A stretch of DNA of 64,000 bases from Lachnospiraceae bacterium UBA3762 (lineage in GTDB: Bacteria > Bacillota > Clostridia > Lachnospirales > Lachnospiraceae). Made by a program: the position numbers and the translations under genes. Below, one piece after another: positions 26,449 to 34,175 of this stretch. The stretch is taken from assembly GCA_002371615.1 (NCBI GenBank), contig DFGA01000042.1, positions 102,149 to 166,148 on the forward strand, written 5' to 3'. The notes beneath the pieces are model-generated. The model worked only from the letters and a program-made list of their open reading frames with translations, was not told the DNA's origin and made no database searches. The number at the start of each line of letters is the position of its first letter. Position 1 is the first letter of the stretch.

Positions 26449-27263
26449 TGGCCAAGCGCAAAGAAGAAGAGCCGCCTAAAGGCGCGCCGGCGTGGCAATC
26501 GACCTTTGCCGACCTGATGAACCTTTTGCTGTGCTTCTTCGTTATGCTGTTTGCTATGTCAACGATTGACGCAGAAAAGTTTGCATTGGTAGCGGCAAGT
26601 TTTTCACAGACATTTTCAATATTTGATTCGGGTGGTTCTTCGCTCCTGGAGGGACTTCTGATAAACAACGGAGTCAGCCAGCTGTCCCAGCTGGATGAAT
26701 ATATGAATACTATGGGAATGGCTGCCGAATCTGAAGAAGAATCTGATGAGTATCAGGAGTTTGATGAGAAAGTATCAGATGTGCAGGAGGAGATGCTCAA
26801 ACAAAATGAGCAGCTCGCGGAGAAGATAGAAGAGGCGCTTGCCGAACAGAATCTATCCGGGGATATAGATGTGGATTTCACAAGCCAGTATGTGGAACTA
26901 ACACTTAACGGAGCATTGCTTTTTGATTCCGGAGATTCCGAACTTAAACCCGAATCGCTTCCACTCATGGAAAAAGTCGGAGTGATATTGCAAAAATATG
27001 CCGATTCCACGATAGAGGTTGAGGGGCATACCGACAACGTACCCATACATACGTCAAGGTTTGCAAACAACAATGAACTTTCAAGTGCAAGAGCACTGTC
27101 GGTGTTCGATTACCTTGTTGAAAACACCAACCTTGTCCCTTCCAATATCAAACATTCGGGGCGCGGAGAGTATATTCCGGTTGCCGACAACGCAACTCCG
27201 GAAGGAAGAGCCAAGAACCGCCGTGTCGAGATCAAGATATATAATGCTTTAGCTGCACCTTAA
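26448..27263 (+). CDS. motB: Flagellar stator subunit MotB
   Basis: Peptidoglycan-anchored stator subunit. It starts with GTG overlapping the motA stop. The single membrane helix at about residues 18-38 carries the ion-binding Asp context (WQSTFADLMNLLLCFFVMLF), and the C-terminal OmpA-like peptidoglycan-binding domain is seen in VEGHTDNVPIHTSRFANNNELSSARA through NRRVEIKIY. Length 271 residues. Confidence 0.95.
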   Translation: MAKRKEEEPPKGAPAWQSTFADLMNLLLCFFVMLFAMSTIDAEKFALVAASFSQTFSIFDSGGSSLLEGLLINNGVSQLSQLDEYMNTMGMAAESEEESDEYQEFDEKVSDVQEEMLKQNEQLAEKIEEALAEQNLSGDIDVDFTSQYVELTLNGALLFDSGDSELKPESLPLMEKVGVILQKYADSTIEVEGHTDNVPIHTSRFANNNELSSARALSVFDYLVENTNLVPSNIKHSGRGEYIPVADNATPEGRAKNRRVEIKIYNALAAP

Positions 27264-27274
27264 TGGCGTGGCTC
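27260..27274 (+). repeat. 15-base exact repeat over the motB stop
   Basis: TTAATGGCGTGGCTC spans the motB stop codon and is identical to 3579-3593, which spans the stop of the D-hydroxyacid dehydrogenase. It may be a remnant of a dispersed element. Confidence 0.45.
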
Positions 27275-27297
27275 ACGAAATGAAGGAGCCAAATGTT

Positions 27298-27825
27298 ATG
27301 AAGAAAAACTTAATGTCGGTAATCATATTGGCGCTTGTTGCCGTGAACGTCGTACTTACCGGTATAATCATGTTTTCGACCGTATCGGCAAACCGCAAGA
27401 CCATAGCTCTCGTTGATGATATTGCCGGGATACTTAATCTTGAACTGGAGAGTGCCCAGGCGGGAGATGAAGCGGCAACCGAGGAGGAGATAGTTCCCCC
27501 GGAGAATTCAGAAGTGTATGACATAGCGGATTCGATGACGGTAGCACTCAAATCCGACGGTGACGGCAAAGACCACTACGCTATGTGCTCGGTTTCGTTC
27601 TCGATCAATAACCAGCATGATGATTACAAGACTTACCAGCCGATGCTTGCGGCCAAGGAAAGTAAGATAAAAAGTGAGATTATTGAGGTTGTTGGAAAGT
27701 ACACCAAAGAAGAAGCTCAGGCAAACGTTCACGGTATCGAGGCTGAGATCCTTGCCAAGGTTCAGGAAATGTTTGATTCCGACTTTGTGTACGAGGCGTA
27801 CTTTAGAGATATTAAATTTCAATAG
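27298..27825 (+). CDS. fliL: Flagellar basal body-associated protein FliL
   Basis: Single-pass membrane protein that surrounds and supports the stator. The ATG at 27298 is preferred over the in-frame GTG at 27268 because AAGGAG lies nine bases before it and the protein then begins with a normal short charged head and a membrane helix (residues 6-27, VIILALVAVNVVLTGIIMF). The C-terminal FliL domain follows. Length 175 residues. Confidence 0.9.
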   Translation: MKKNLMSVIILALVAVNVVLTGIIMFSTVSANRKTIALVDDIAGILNLELESAQAGDEAATEEEIVPPENSEVYDIADSMTVALKSDGDGKDHYAMCSVSFSINNQHDDYKTYQPMLAAKESKIKSEIIEVVGKYTKEEAQANVHGIEAEILAKVQEMFDSDFVYEAYFRDIKFQ

Positions 27826-27850
27826 ATCTTAACAAAGTGAGGTGAGCTTA

Positions 27851-28837
27851 ATGGGCGAAGTTCTCTCGCAAAATGAGATTGACAGTCTGCTTCAGGCCCT
27901 AAGCTCAGGAGAACTTGACGCAGAAGATATCAATAACATTGACGAGCGATCGGCGAAAAGTTACGATTTCAGGCGCCCGGCAAAATTTTCAAAAGAGCAT
28001 CTTCGGACACTTGAGATAATATTCGAACATTACGGCCGTTTGCTTTCGACAAACCTGCCTGTTTATCTGCGAAAGAACATACAGGTCAGCGTGGTCAACT
28101 CCGAGGCCTGTACTTTTTCGGAATTTTCAACGGCACTTGCCAATCCGGTACTGCTCGCGGTTGTAAACTTCGATCCGCTCGGCGGGAATATTCTTCTCGA
28201 GATTGCAGCGAATCTGGGGTATGCGATCATTGACAGGATGCTTGGCGGTCAGGGGAATCCCCTTGATAAAAGCAGGGATTTTTCTGAGATCGAAAGATCG
28301 ATCATAGATAAGATCATAACGGTATGTGTACAACTTCTCAGGGAACCGTGGAAGAACGTTACCGACATCAATCCTTTTCTGGAAAGAATAGAGACGAATC
28401 CGCAGTTCGCGCAGATAATCGCTCCGTCGGAAATGATAGCGATCGTAACTATCAATATCAAGATAGGCGATGTTGAAGGCCTTATGAACATATGTCTTCC
28501 GTACTTTACACTTGAATCCGTAATGGATAAGCTCAATACCAAGTACTGGTATGCTAACATGAAGGACAATAACGGTGAAGAGTTTGGCGAGCATATCGAG
28601 ACGGTTATCAGAAAAGTTTCAATGCCGATCAAGGCTGTACTTGGAAGAAGTACTATAACAGTAAGCGATTTTGTGAACCTTCAACTTGGAGATATTATCA
28701 AGCTGGGAAGCAAGGTGGATTCCGAACTTGATATTTACGTAGGAAATATACAGAAGTTTAAAGCCCTGCCGGGAACATCCAGGGACGGATATGCGGTCAG
28801 AATCACTGAAGTATTACGAGAGGAGGAGAAAGTTTAG
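27851..28837 (+). CDS. fliM: Flagellar motor switch protein FliM
   Basis: C-ring protein that binds phosphorylated CheY. The CheY-binding peptide LSQNEIDSLLQAL lies at the N-terminus, followed by the CheC-like middle domain (about residues 45-230) and a C-terminal SpoA domain. The start at 27851 is chosen because GAGGTGAG precedes it; a GTG nine bases earlier is in frame. Length 328 residues. It is followed by fliY after three bases. Confidence 0.96.
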   Translation: MGEVLSQNEIDSLLQALSSGELDAEDINNIDERSAKSYDFRRPAKFSKEHLRTLEIIFEHYGRLLSTNLPVYLRKNIQVSVVNSEACTFSEFSTALANPVLLAVVNFDPLGGNILLEIAANLGYAIIDRMLGGQGNPLDKSRDFSEIERSIIDKIITVCVQLLREPWKNVTDINPFLERIETNPQFAQIIAPSEMIAIVTINIKIGDVEGLMNICLPYFTLESVMDKLNTKYWYANMKDNNGEEFGEHIETVIRKVSMPIKAVLGRSTITVSDFVNLQLGDIIKLGSKVDSELDIYVGNIQKFKALPGTSRDGYAVRITEVLREEEKV

Positions 28838-28840
28838 AGT

Positions 28841-30106
28841 ATGGACGGAATGTTATCACAAGATGAAATAAATGCTCTGCTTAATGGTGGAATACCTGAC
28901 GCACCTTCCGATGATGCAGCCGCCGGCGCACCCGGTGATACTGCTGCTGACACATCATCCGTTGCCGCTTCTTCCGGCAGCGAGGATCTTACCGAAGAGG
29001 AAAAAGATGCGGTCGGTGAAGTTGCCAACATCAGCATGGGAACTTCGGCAACAACACTTTACTCTCTTGTTAACCGCAAGGTTAATATTACAACACCTGT
29101 TGTGGATATGTGCACATGGGATAAGATCATAGAAGAGTATGAAAGACCCTGTGTGTTTATCAAGATTAAATATACCGTCGGCCTTGAAGGTACCAACATC
29201 TTGATACTGAAGGAAGATGATGTTAAGATCATTACTGATCTGATGATGGGCGGCGATGGTACAAATGTTGAGGGTTCTGAGCTGACGGATATTCATCTGT
29301 CTGCAATCTCCGAGGCAATGAACCAGATGATGGGATCGTCGGCAACATCTCTGTCATCCATGCTTGGCAGGATGATAGATATCAGCCCGCCGGAAGCAAG
29401 TCTTGTAGATGTCGGAGAACTTGAAGCACAGGATGATATTTCATCATTCCTTCTCGGCAGATTTGTACGGATCACGTTCAGGATGCAGATAGAAGATCTG
29501 GTTGACAGTAAGATTATGCAGTTGTATCCTATTGACTTTGCAAAGAATCTTTACGATTACTTTATGGATAGTCAGGAACCTGCAACACCTCCGGCACCGG
29601 AACCTGCTGCTCCGACAATGGCACCTCCTTCTATGGGTGCTCCAAGTGTGACAGCGCCAAGTATGGGGGCACCGAGCATGGGAGCACCAAGTATGCCGCC
29701 GCCATCAATGGGGATGCCGGGTATGGGAGCTCCGACAATGGACTTTTCCATGGGAATGGGCATGCAGCCGCAGATGGGCGCACCGCAGCAAATGGGCATG
29801 CCTATGCCGAACGTAAATATCCAGCCTGCAAGTTTTACTCCGTTCTCAATGGACGTAAATGCTATGCAGTCCCAGGAGAATATATCGCTTATCAAAGATG
29901 TTCCGCTTGAAGTTACTGTTGAATTGGGCAGGACAAGTAAGGCAATTTCTGATATACTTGATTTTGCACCCGGAACTATCATAGAATTAGATAAGATTGC
30001 CGGAGAGCCTGTAGACGTTTTGGTAAACGGCAAGCTTGTGGCAAAAGGTGAAGTAGTAGTTATTGAAGAAAATTTTGGTGTCAGAGTCACCGAAATAATC
30101 AACTAA
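28841..30106 (+). CDS. fliY: Flagellar switch and CheY-P phosphatase FliY
   Basis: Gram-positive switch protein combining a phosphatase with the FliN domain. The N-terminal peptide LSQDEINALLNGG resembles the CheY-binding peptide of FliM. The CheC-type phosphatase sites are EVANISMG (E60, N63) and ISEAMNQMMG near residue 160. A Pro/Met/Gly linker with repeated MGAPS units spans about residues 245-325. The C-terminal SpoA/FliN domain ends the 421-residue protein (LEVTVELGRTSKAISDIL). No separate fliN is present in the window. Confidence 0.95.
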   Translation: MDGMLSQDEINALLNGGIPDAPSDDAAAGAPGDTAADTSSVAASSGSEDLTEEEKDAVGEVANISMGTSATTLYSLVNRKVNITTPVVDMCTWDKIIEEYERPCVFIKIKYTVGLEGTNILILKEDDVKIITDLMMGGDGTNVEGSELTDIHLSAISEAMNQMMGSSATSLSSMLGRMIDISPPEASLVDVGELEAQDDISSFLLGRFVRITFRMQIEDLVDSKIMQLYPIDFAKNLYDYFMDSQEPATPPAPEPAAPTMAPPSMGAPSVTAPSMGAPSMGAPSMPPPSMGMPGMGAPTMDFSMGMGMQPQMGAPQQMGMPMPNVNIQPASFTPFSMDVNAMQSQENISLIKDVPLEVTVELGRTSKAISDILDFAPGTIIELDKIAGEPVDVLVNGKLVAKGEVVVIEENFGVRVTEIIN

Positions 30107-30127
30107 ATGAAATAGAGGAGAAAAACG

Positions 30128-30490
30128 ATGGCAAAAAACATTCTTATCTGTGATGATGCAGCATTCATGCGCATGATGATCAAGGACATTCTGTCAAAGA
30201 ACGGTTATAACGTAGCCGGTGAAGCAGAGAATGGTGCAAAGGCGGTGGAGAAGTATTCAGAGCTCAAGCCTGACCTTGTCCTTATGGACATCACTATGCC
30301 TGAGATGGATGGTATTCAGGCACTTAAGAAGATTAAGGAGGCCGATCCTTCCGCGCTTGTTATCATGTGCTCGGCAATGGGTCAGCAGGCTATGGTTATC
30401 GAATCGATACAGGCCGGAGCCAAAGACTTTATAGTTAAGCCCTTTCAGGCGGACAGAGTTATAGAGGCAGTCAAAAAAGTCGTAGGTTAA
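30128..30490 (+). CDS. cheY: Chemotaxis response regulator CheY
   Basis: Single receiver domain of 120 residues that carries phosphate from CheA to the switch. Acidic pocket D9/D10, phosphoacceptor D54 (LVLMDITMPEMDG), conserved Ser/Thr in IMCSAMG and Lys in FIVKPF are all present. Its place between fliY and fliO is the Bacillus arrangement. Confidence 0.97.
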   Translation: MAKNILICDDAAFMRMMIKDILSKNGYNVAGEAENGAKAVEKYSELKPDLVLMDITMPEMDGIQALKKIKEADPSALVIMCSAMGQQAMVIESIQAGAKDFIVKPFQADRVIEAVKKVVG

Positions 30491-30494
30491 GATC

Positions 30495-30878
30495 ATGGTA
30501 CTTGCCACTTTACCGGACAGGGCAGAAAGCTTCACACAGTTTCTGACCGTGATTTTGGTATTTGTTTTTGTTCTTGCAGCGACCTATTTTACAACTCGCT
30601 TTGTAGGCAGTTACCAGAAGAACAGATCAGCCGGGCGAAACTTTGAGGTTATTGAGACCTGCAAGGTAACAAACGGAAAGTATCTCCAGATAGTTAAGAT
30701 CGGAGAAAAGTATGTTGTCATAGGGATAGGCAAGGACAGCATTACATCCATATGTGAATTGTCTCCCGAGGATATTAAGGACAAAAGAGAGTCCGAGCCG
30801 GCAGACTTTTCGTTCAGATCTTTTTTGGATAAAGCCAGAAACAGTATCAAAAAAGGCGAAAACAATAATGAGAAATAG
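30495..30878 (+). CDS. fliO: Flagellar export protein FliO
   Basis: Small membrane protein that helps assemble the FliP ring. One membrane helix at about residues 16-38 (FLTVILVFVFVLAATYF) is followed by a cytoplasmic domain with the FliO-type stretch RNFEVIETCKVTNGKYLQIVKIGEKYVVIGIG. The 127-residue protein overlaps the start of fliP by 11 bases. Weak sequence conservation in this family makes context important. Confidence 0.88.
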   Translation: MVLATLPDRAESFTQFLTVILVFVFVLAATYFTTRFVGSYQKNRSAGRNFEVIETCKVTNGKYLQIVKIGEKYVVIGIGKDSITSICELSPEDIKDKRESEPADFSFRSFLDKARNSIKKGENNNEK

Positions 30879-31749
30879 AGGTAGCATTGGGGGCAGAAGA
30901 GGATTAGTCATCTTTTGCTTCCTTGCATATTTTCTGACATTTTTCTTTATGTCACCTACAAAAGTATATGCCAGCGACGTCAACGAACTGGGGATAACAA
31001 CGGAGAGTGAACCAAGGACTCCGACAGTTATCAGGGAACCGGGGACAGCTACAGACGCATCGGATATAAGAGACCTTAATGTTTCGAACAATCTCTCCAT
31101 AACCTATACTGATGAGCAGGGGAATCTGTCCGGGACACTCCGTATCCTCATCATACTGACACTGATCGCCATGGCGCCGTTCCTCGTTATAATGATGACT
31201 TCATTTACGAGGATACTCATAGTTTTGCATTTCGTCAGAGCTGCAATCGGTACCCAGACAGCGCCCCCCAACCAGGTGCTTGTGGGACTGACACTGTTTC
31301 TGACGTTTTTTATAATGAACCCGGTCATTACGGAGATTAACAATAACGCAGTCAAACCATTCGAAGCAGGAGAAATTCAGCAGGAGGAATTTATGGAGGC
31401 CGCACTCCAGCCTCTTCGCGAATTTATGTACCCGCAGACACAGACAAAGGACGTCCGGTTGTTTATGGATATTGCCAAGATCGAAAGCGTTGATTCCGTG
31501 GATGATATTCCGACGCGTGTTCTCGTTCCCGCATTTGTTATAAGCGAATTGCGACGTGCGTTTATTATAGGATTTCTGATATACATTCCTTTTATCGTTA
31601 TAGATATGGTGGTCGCCTCGACACTAATGTCGATGGGTATGATGATGCTGCCGCCTACAACGATATCAATGCCGTTCAAGATACTGCTGTTTGTGCTTGC
31701 GGACGGGTGGAACCTTGTAATCGGAAACCTTGTCAAGACTTTTTACTGA
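30868..31749 (+). CDS. fliP: Flagellar export gate protein FliP
   Basis: Core membrane subunit of the export gate. The ATG at 30868 inside the end of fliO is chosen: the longer in-frame extension lacks sense as a FliP N-terminus. The first 35 residues form a signal peptide-like segment, then a variable stretch, then family motifs ILTLIAMAPFLVIMMTSFTRI and RAAIGTQTAPPNQVLVGLTLFLTFF, with the C-terminal membrane helices ending in NLVKTFY. Length 293 residues. Confidence 0.95.
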   Translation: MRNRGSIGGRRGLVIFCFLAYFLTFFFMSPTKVYASDVNELGITTESEPRTPTVIREPGTATDASDIRDLNVSNNLSITYTDEQGNLSGTLRILIILTLIAMAPFLVIMMTSFTRILIVLHFVRAAIGTQTAPPNQVLVGLTLFLTFFIMNPVITEINNNAVKPFEAGEIQQEEFMEAALQPLREFMYPQTQTKDVRLFMDIAKIESVDSVDDIPTRVLVPAFVISELRRAFIIGFLIYIPFIVIDMVVASTLMSMGMMMLPPTTISMPFKILLFVLADGWNLVIGNLVKTFY

Positions 31750-31761
31750 CATATTGTAAAC

Positions 31762-31871
31762 GCGTGGGTGGCCGCAGGGATGCCACCAAGCGAGTTCCGC
31801 AGGCGCGAGGGCTCTCCCGAAGCGTCGAGGACTGTTTGAGCGACTGGCGCCCTGACGGACAGGCCCCACGC
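31762..31871. repeat. Dispersed intergenic repeat, family B copy 2
   Basis: 110 bases bounded by GCGTGGG and CCCACGC (7-bp inverted ends). It matches the element at 21016-21113 apart from an insertion of about 10 bases near the middle. It fills the fliP-fliQ gap, which in most fla operons is only a few bases. Confidence 0.85.
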
Positions 31872-31904
31872 ATTATAATAGTATTAAGGGGAGGAACAAT
31901 AATT

Positions 31905-32177
31905 ATGATGGATATCGATAATGTCACTACGATCACCAGAACCGCGCTTTACACAATCATCAAGTGTTCGGCACCTATGCTTTTAGTGTCTCTTGTTATC
32001 GGTCTTGCGGTCAGCATATTCCAGACAGTTACATCCATTCAGGAGCAGACCCTTACTTTTGTTCCGAAAGTTATAGGGATATTTGCCGCGATAATGATCC
32101 TGGGACACTGGATATTAAATGAGATCGTTGTTTATACTACAGAACTTTGGAACGGTTTTTCACTGTACATAAGATAG
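31905..32177 (+). CDS. fliQ: Flagellar export gate protein FliQ
   Basis: Two-helix membrane subunit of the export gate, 90 residues. The first helix includes CSAPMLLVSLVIGLAVSIFQ, the second VPKVIGIFAAIMILGHWIL, with TSIQEQTLTF between them, all typical. The ATG at 31905 is preferred because GGGGAGGAAC precedes it; upstream in-frame sequence is the family B repeat and not flagellar. fliR starts one base after the stop. Confidence 0.95.
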   Translation: MMDIDNVTTITRTALYTIIKCSAPMLLVSLVIGLAVSIFQTVTSIQEQTLTFVPKVIGIFAAIMILGHWILNEIVVYTTELWNGFSLYIR

Positions 32178-32178
32178 T

Positions 32179-32961
32179 ATGATCGATTACACTTTCACGT
32201 TTGAGGATTTGGAGTTTTTCCTGCTGGTGCTTACAAGGATAAGTTCGTTTGTGTTTGTAGCACCGTTTTTCTCCATGACAAATACTCCGAGAAGACTGCG
32301 TGCGGGATTTTCTCTACTCGTATCTGTGCTGTTGTTTAATGTACTTACGGATCACAGCGTTCCGCCATATTCAACCGTACTGGGATACTCGATCATAGTT
32401 CTTAAAGAGGCGGTGTGCGGACTGCTGATCGGACTTGGAGCAAATATGTGCATGTCGATCGTACAGTTTGCCGGTAAGGTGGCTGATATGGAGATCGGAC
32501 TGTCGATGGTTCAGCTCTTTGATCCTATAACAAGAGACGGCACAGGATTTATGGGAAGCTTTTATCAGTATATCCTGATACTGATAATGCTTATCACCAA
32601 CATGCATTATTTCTTTCTGCGGGCGATAGTCGAAACGTTTACACTTATACCGATCGGAGGGGCTAAGTTTTCATCCGAAAAGATAATGACAACCACGGTG
32701 CAATTCCTTACCGATTACATTACGGTTTCATTCAGACTGTGCCTTCCGATAGTTGCGGCAATGTTACTGCTTAATGCGGTACTTGGAGTTCTGGCCAAGA
32801 CAGCACCGCAGGTAAATATGTTCTCGGTCGGAATTCAGATAAAGATAATAGTCGGACTGGGAATTCTGTTCCTGACAATGGGAACCATTCCCTCCGCTTC
32901 GGAGTTCATATTTAAAGAGATGAGGGTCATGGTAACCGCCATGGTCGACAGCATGCGATAA
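32179..32961 (+). CDS. fliR: Flagellar export gate protein FliR
   Basis: Polytopic membrane subunit of the export gate, 260 residues with about six hydrophobic segments. The motif YSTVLGYSIIVLKEAVCGLLIGLGANMCMSIVQFAG and the later KTAPQVNMFSVGIQIKIIVGL are characteristic. Order P-Q-R-FlhB-FlhA is standard. Confidence 0.96.
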   Translation: MIDYTFTFEDLEFFLLVLTRISSFVFVAPFFSMTNTPRRLRAGFSLLVSVLLFNVLTDHSVPPYSTVLGYSIIVLKEAVCGLLIGLGANMCMSIVQFAGKVADMEIGLSMVQLFDPITRDGTGFMGSFYQYILILIMLITNMHYFFLRAIVETFTLIPIGGAKFSSEKIMTTTVQFLTDYITVSFRLCLPIVAAMLLLNAVLGVLAKTAPQVNMFSVGIQIKIIVGLGILFLTMGTIPSASEFIFKEMRVMVTAMVDSMR

Positions 32962-32970
32962 GGGGATCGG

Positions 32971-34092
32971 ATGACAAACAGACTTTTGTACTTAAATCTG
33001 CAATTGTTTGCCAAAGAGGGACCCGGAGGGGAAAAAACCGAGCCCGCAACCGAGAAGAAACTTTCCGATGCGAGGAAAGAAGGACAGGTTGCAAAGAGTA
33101 AAGAACTCGGACAGGCGCTTGCTCTTCTGGCGCTCTTTGTCGTTCTGAAGATATGGGTCGGTTCGATAGGCAGAAATTTCCTCGGAACTTTTAATGCCAA
33201 CTATACGAAAATGAAAGAGATGACGACTCTTGTGGAGGGTCAGATCTCGGTACATGATTTTTGCAGACTGATCAATTCGAATATAATAACAATGGCTCTG
33301 ATCGTTGCACCTGTATTTATTGCAGCGGTTCTCGTAGCGGTGATCGCCGATGTTTTTCAGGTTAAATGGCAGCCCACCGCCAAACCGCTTCAGCCGAAGT
33401 TTTCGAAAATCAATCCCATAAGCGGATTTAAGAGGATTTTCTCCAAGGAAAAACTTATAGATCTGTTAAAATCACTGCTCAAGCTTTTTGTCCTCGGCTA
33501 TATGGCATATTCAACAATAAGAGGGGAATTTGCGGTACTCTTCTCGCTTTATGATATGGAACTGATCTCGGCGATAAAGGTTATCGGGGATATAGCCATT
33601 AACCTCGGACTTAAGATAAGCGCCATATATATAGTCATAGGCTTCGCAGACTACGGATACCAGAAATGGAAGTTTGCGGAAGACATGAAGATGACCAAGC
33701 AGGAAGTCAAGGATGAGTGGAAGAACGCAGAAGGAGATCCTGCTGTCAAGGGCAAGCAGAAGCAGAGGATGCAGGAGGCTTCACGCCGGAGGATGATGCA
33801 GGCTGTTCCGTCCGCCGATGTGGTCATTACCAACCCGACGCATTTTGCAGTCGCAATAAAGTATGATGTAAACATTTTTGATGCACCGTATGTTGTAGCA
33901 AAGGGTGAGGATTTTCTTGCGGCCCGTATCAAAGACAGAGCCGCAGAAGCCGGAGTAGAGATAGTCGAGAACAAACCTCTTGCAAGAATGCTCTACTATA
34001 ATGTGGACCTCGGTTCGCCGATACCGCCGGAACTGTACCAGACAGTGGCGGAGATTCTGGCTGCTATATACAACGCTCGTGCTGTAGTATAA
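32971..34092 (+). CDS. flhB: Flagellar export switch protein FlhB
   Basis: Membrane protein that changes substrate specificity from rod/hook to filament proteins. Four membrane helices occupy roughly residues 40-215. The autocleavage site NPTH is at N288-P289 in VVITNPTHFAVAIKYD, so self-cleavage should occur. The N-terminal EGPGGEKTEPATEKKLSDARKEGQ is typical. Length 373 residues. Confidence 0.97.
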   Translation: MTNRLLYLNLQLFAKEGPGGEKTEPATEKKLSDARKEGQVAKSKELGQALALLALFVVLKIWVGSIGRNFLGTFNANYTKMKEMTTLVEGQISVHDFCRLINSNIITMALIVAPVFIAAVLVAVIADVFQVKWQPTAKPLQPKFSKINPISGFKRIFSKEKLIDLLKSLLKLFVLGYMAYSTIRGEFAVLFSLYDMELISAIKVIGDIAINLGLKISAIYIVIGFADYGYQKWKFAEDMKMTKQEVKDEWKNAEGDPAVKGKQKQRMQEASRRRMMQAVPSADVVITNPTHFAVAIKYDVNIFDAPYVVAKGEDFLAARIKDRAAEAGVEIVENKPLARMLYYNVDLGSPIPPELYQTVAEILAAIYNARAVV

Positions 34093-34175
34093 ACGTGTTT
34101 AGTGATCAGGTCCGCTCAAGCGCGGCTCGGGCTGTCATGATTGCTACACGATCCTGACATAGAGGAGGTGAAAAG
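34093..34175. other. 83-base gap between flhB and flhA
   Basis: Contains GC-rich paired stretches (CCGC-TCAA-GCG and ATCAGG/CCTGA) that could fold, then the strong GAGGAGGTG ribosome site of flhA. I cannot assign it to repeat families A or B. No promoter is evident. Confidence 0.4.

Noticed and set aside
30754..30867. Longer FliP start inside fliO
   Set aside because: The extra residues are fliO read in another frame; the ATG at 30868 gives a normal signal-peptide start.
31707..31904. N-terminal extension of FliQ through the fliP-fliQ gap
   Set aside because: The upstream in-frame sequence is the end of fliP plus the family B repeat and carries no FliQ-like residues; a good ribosome site precedes 31905.
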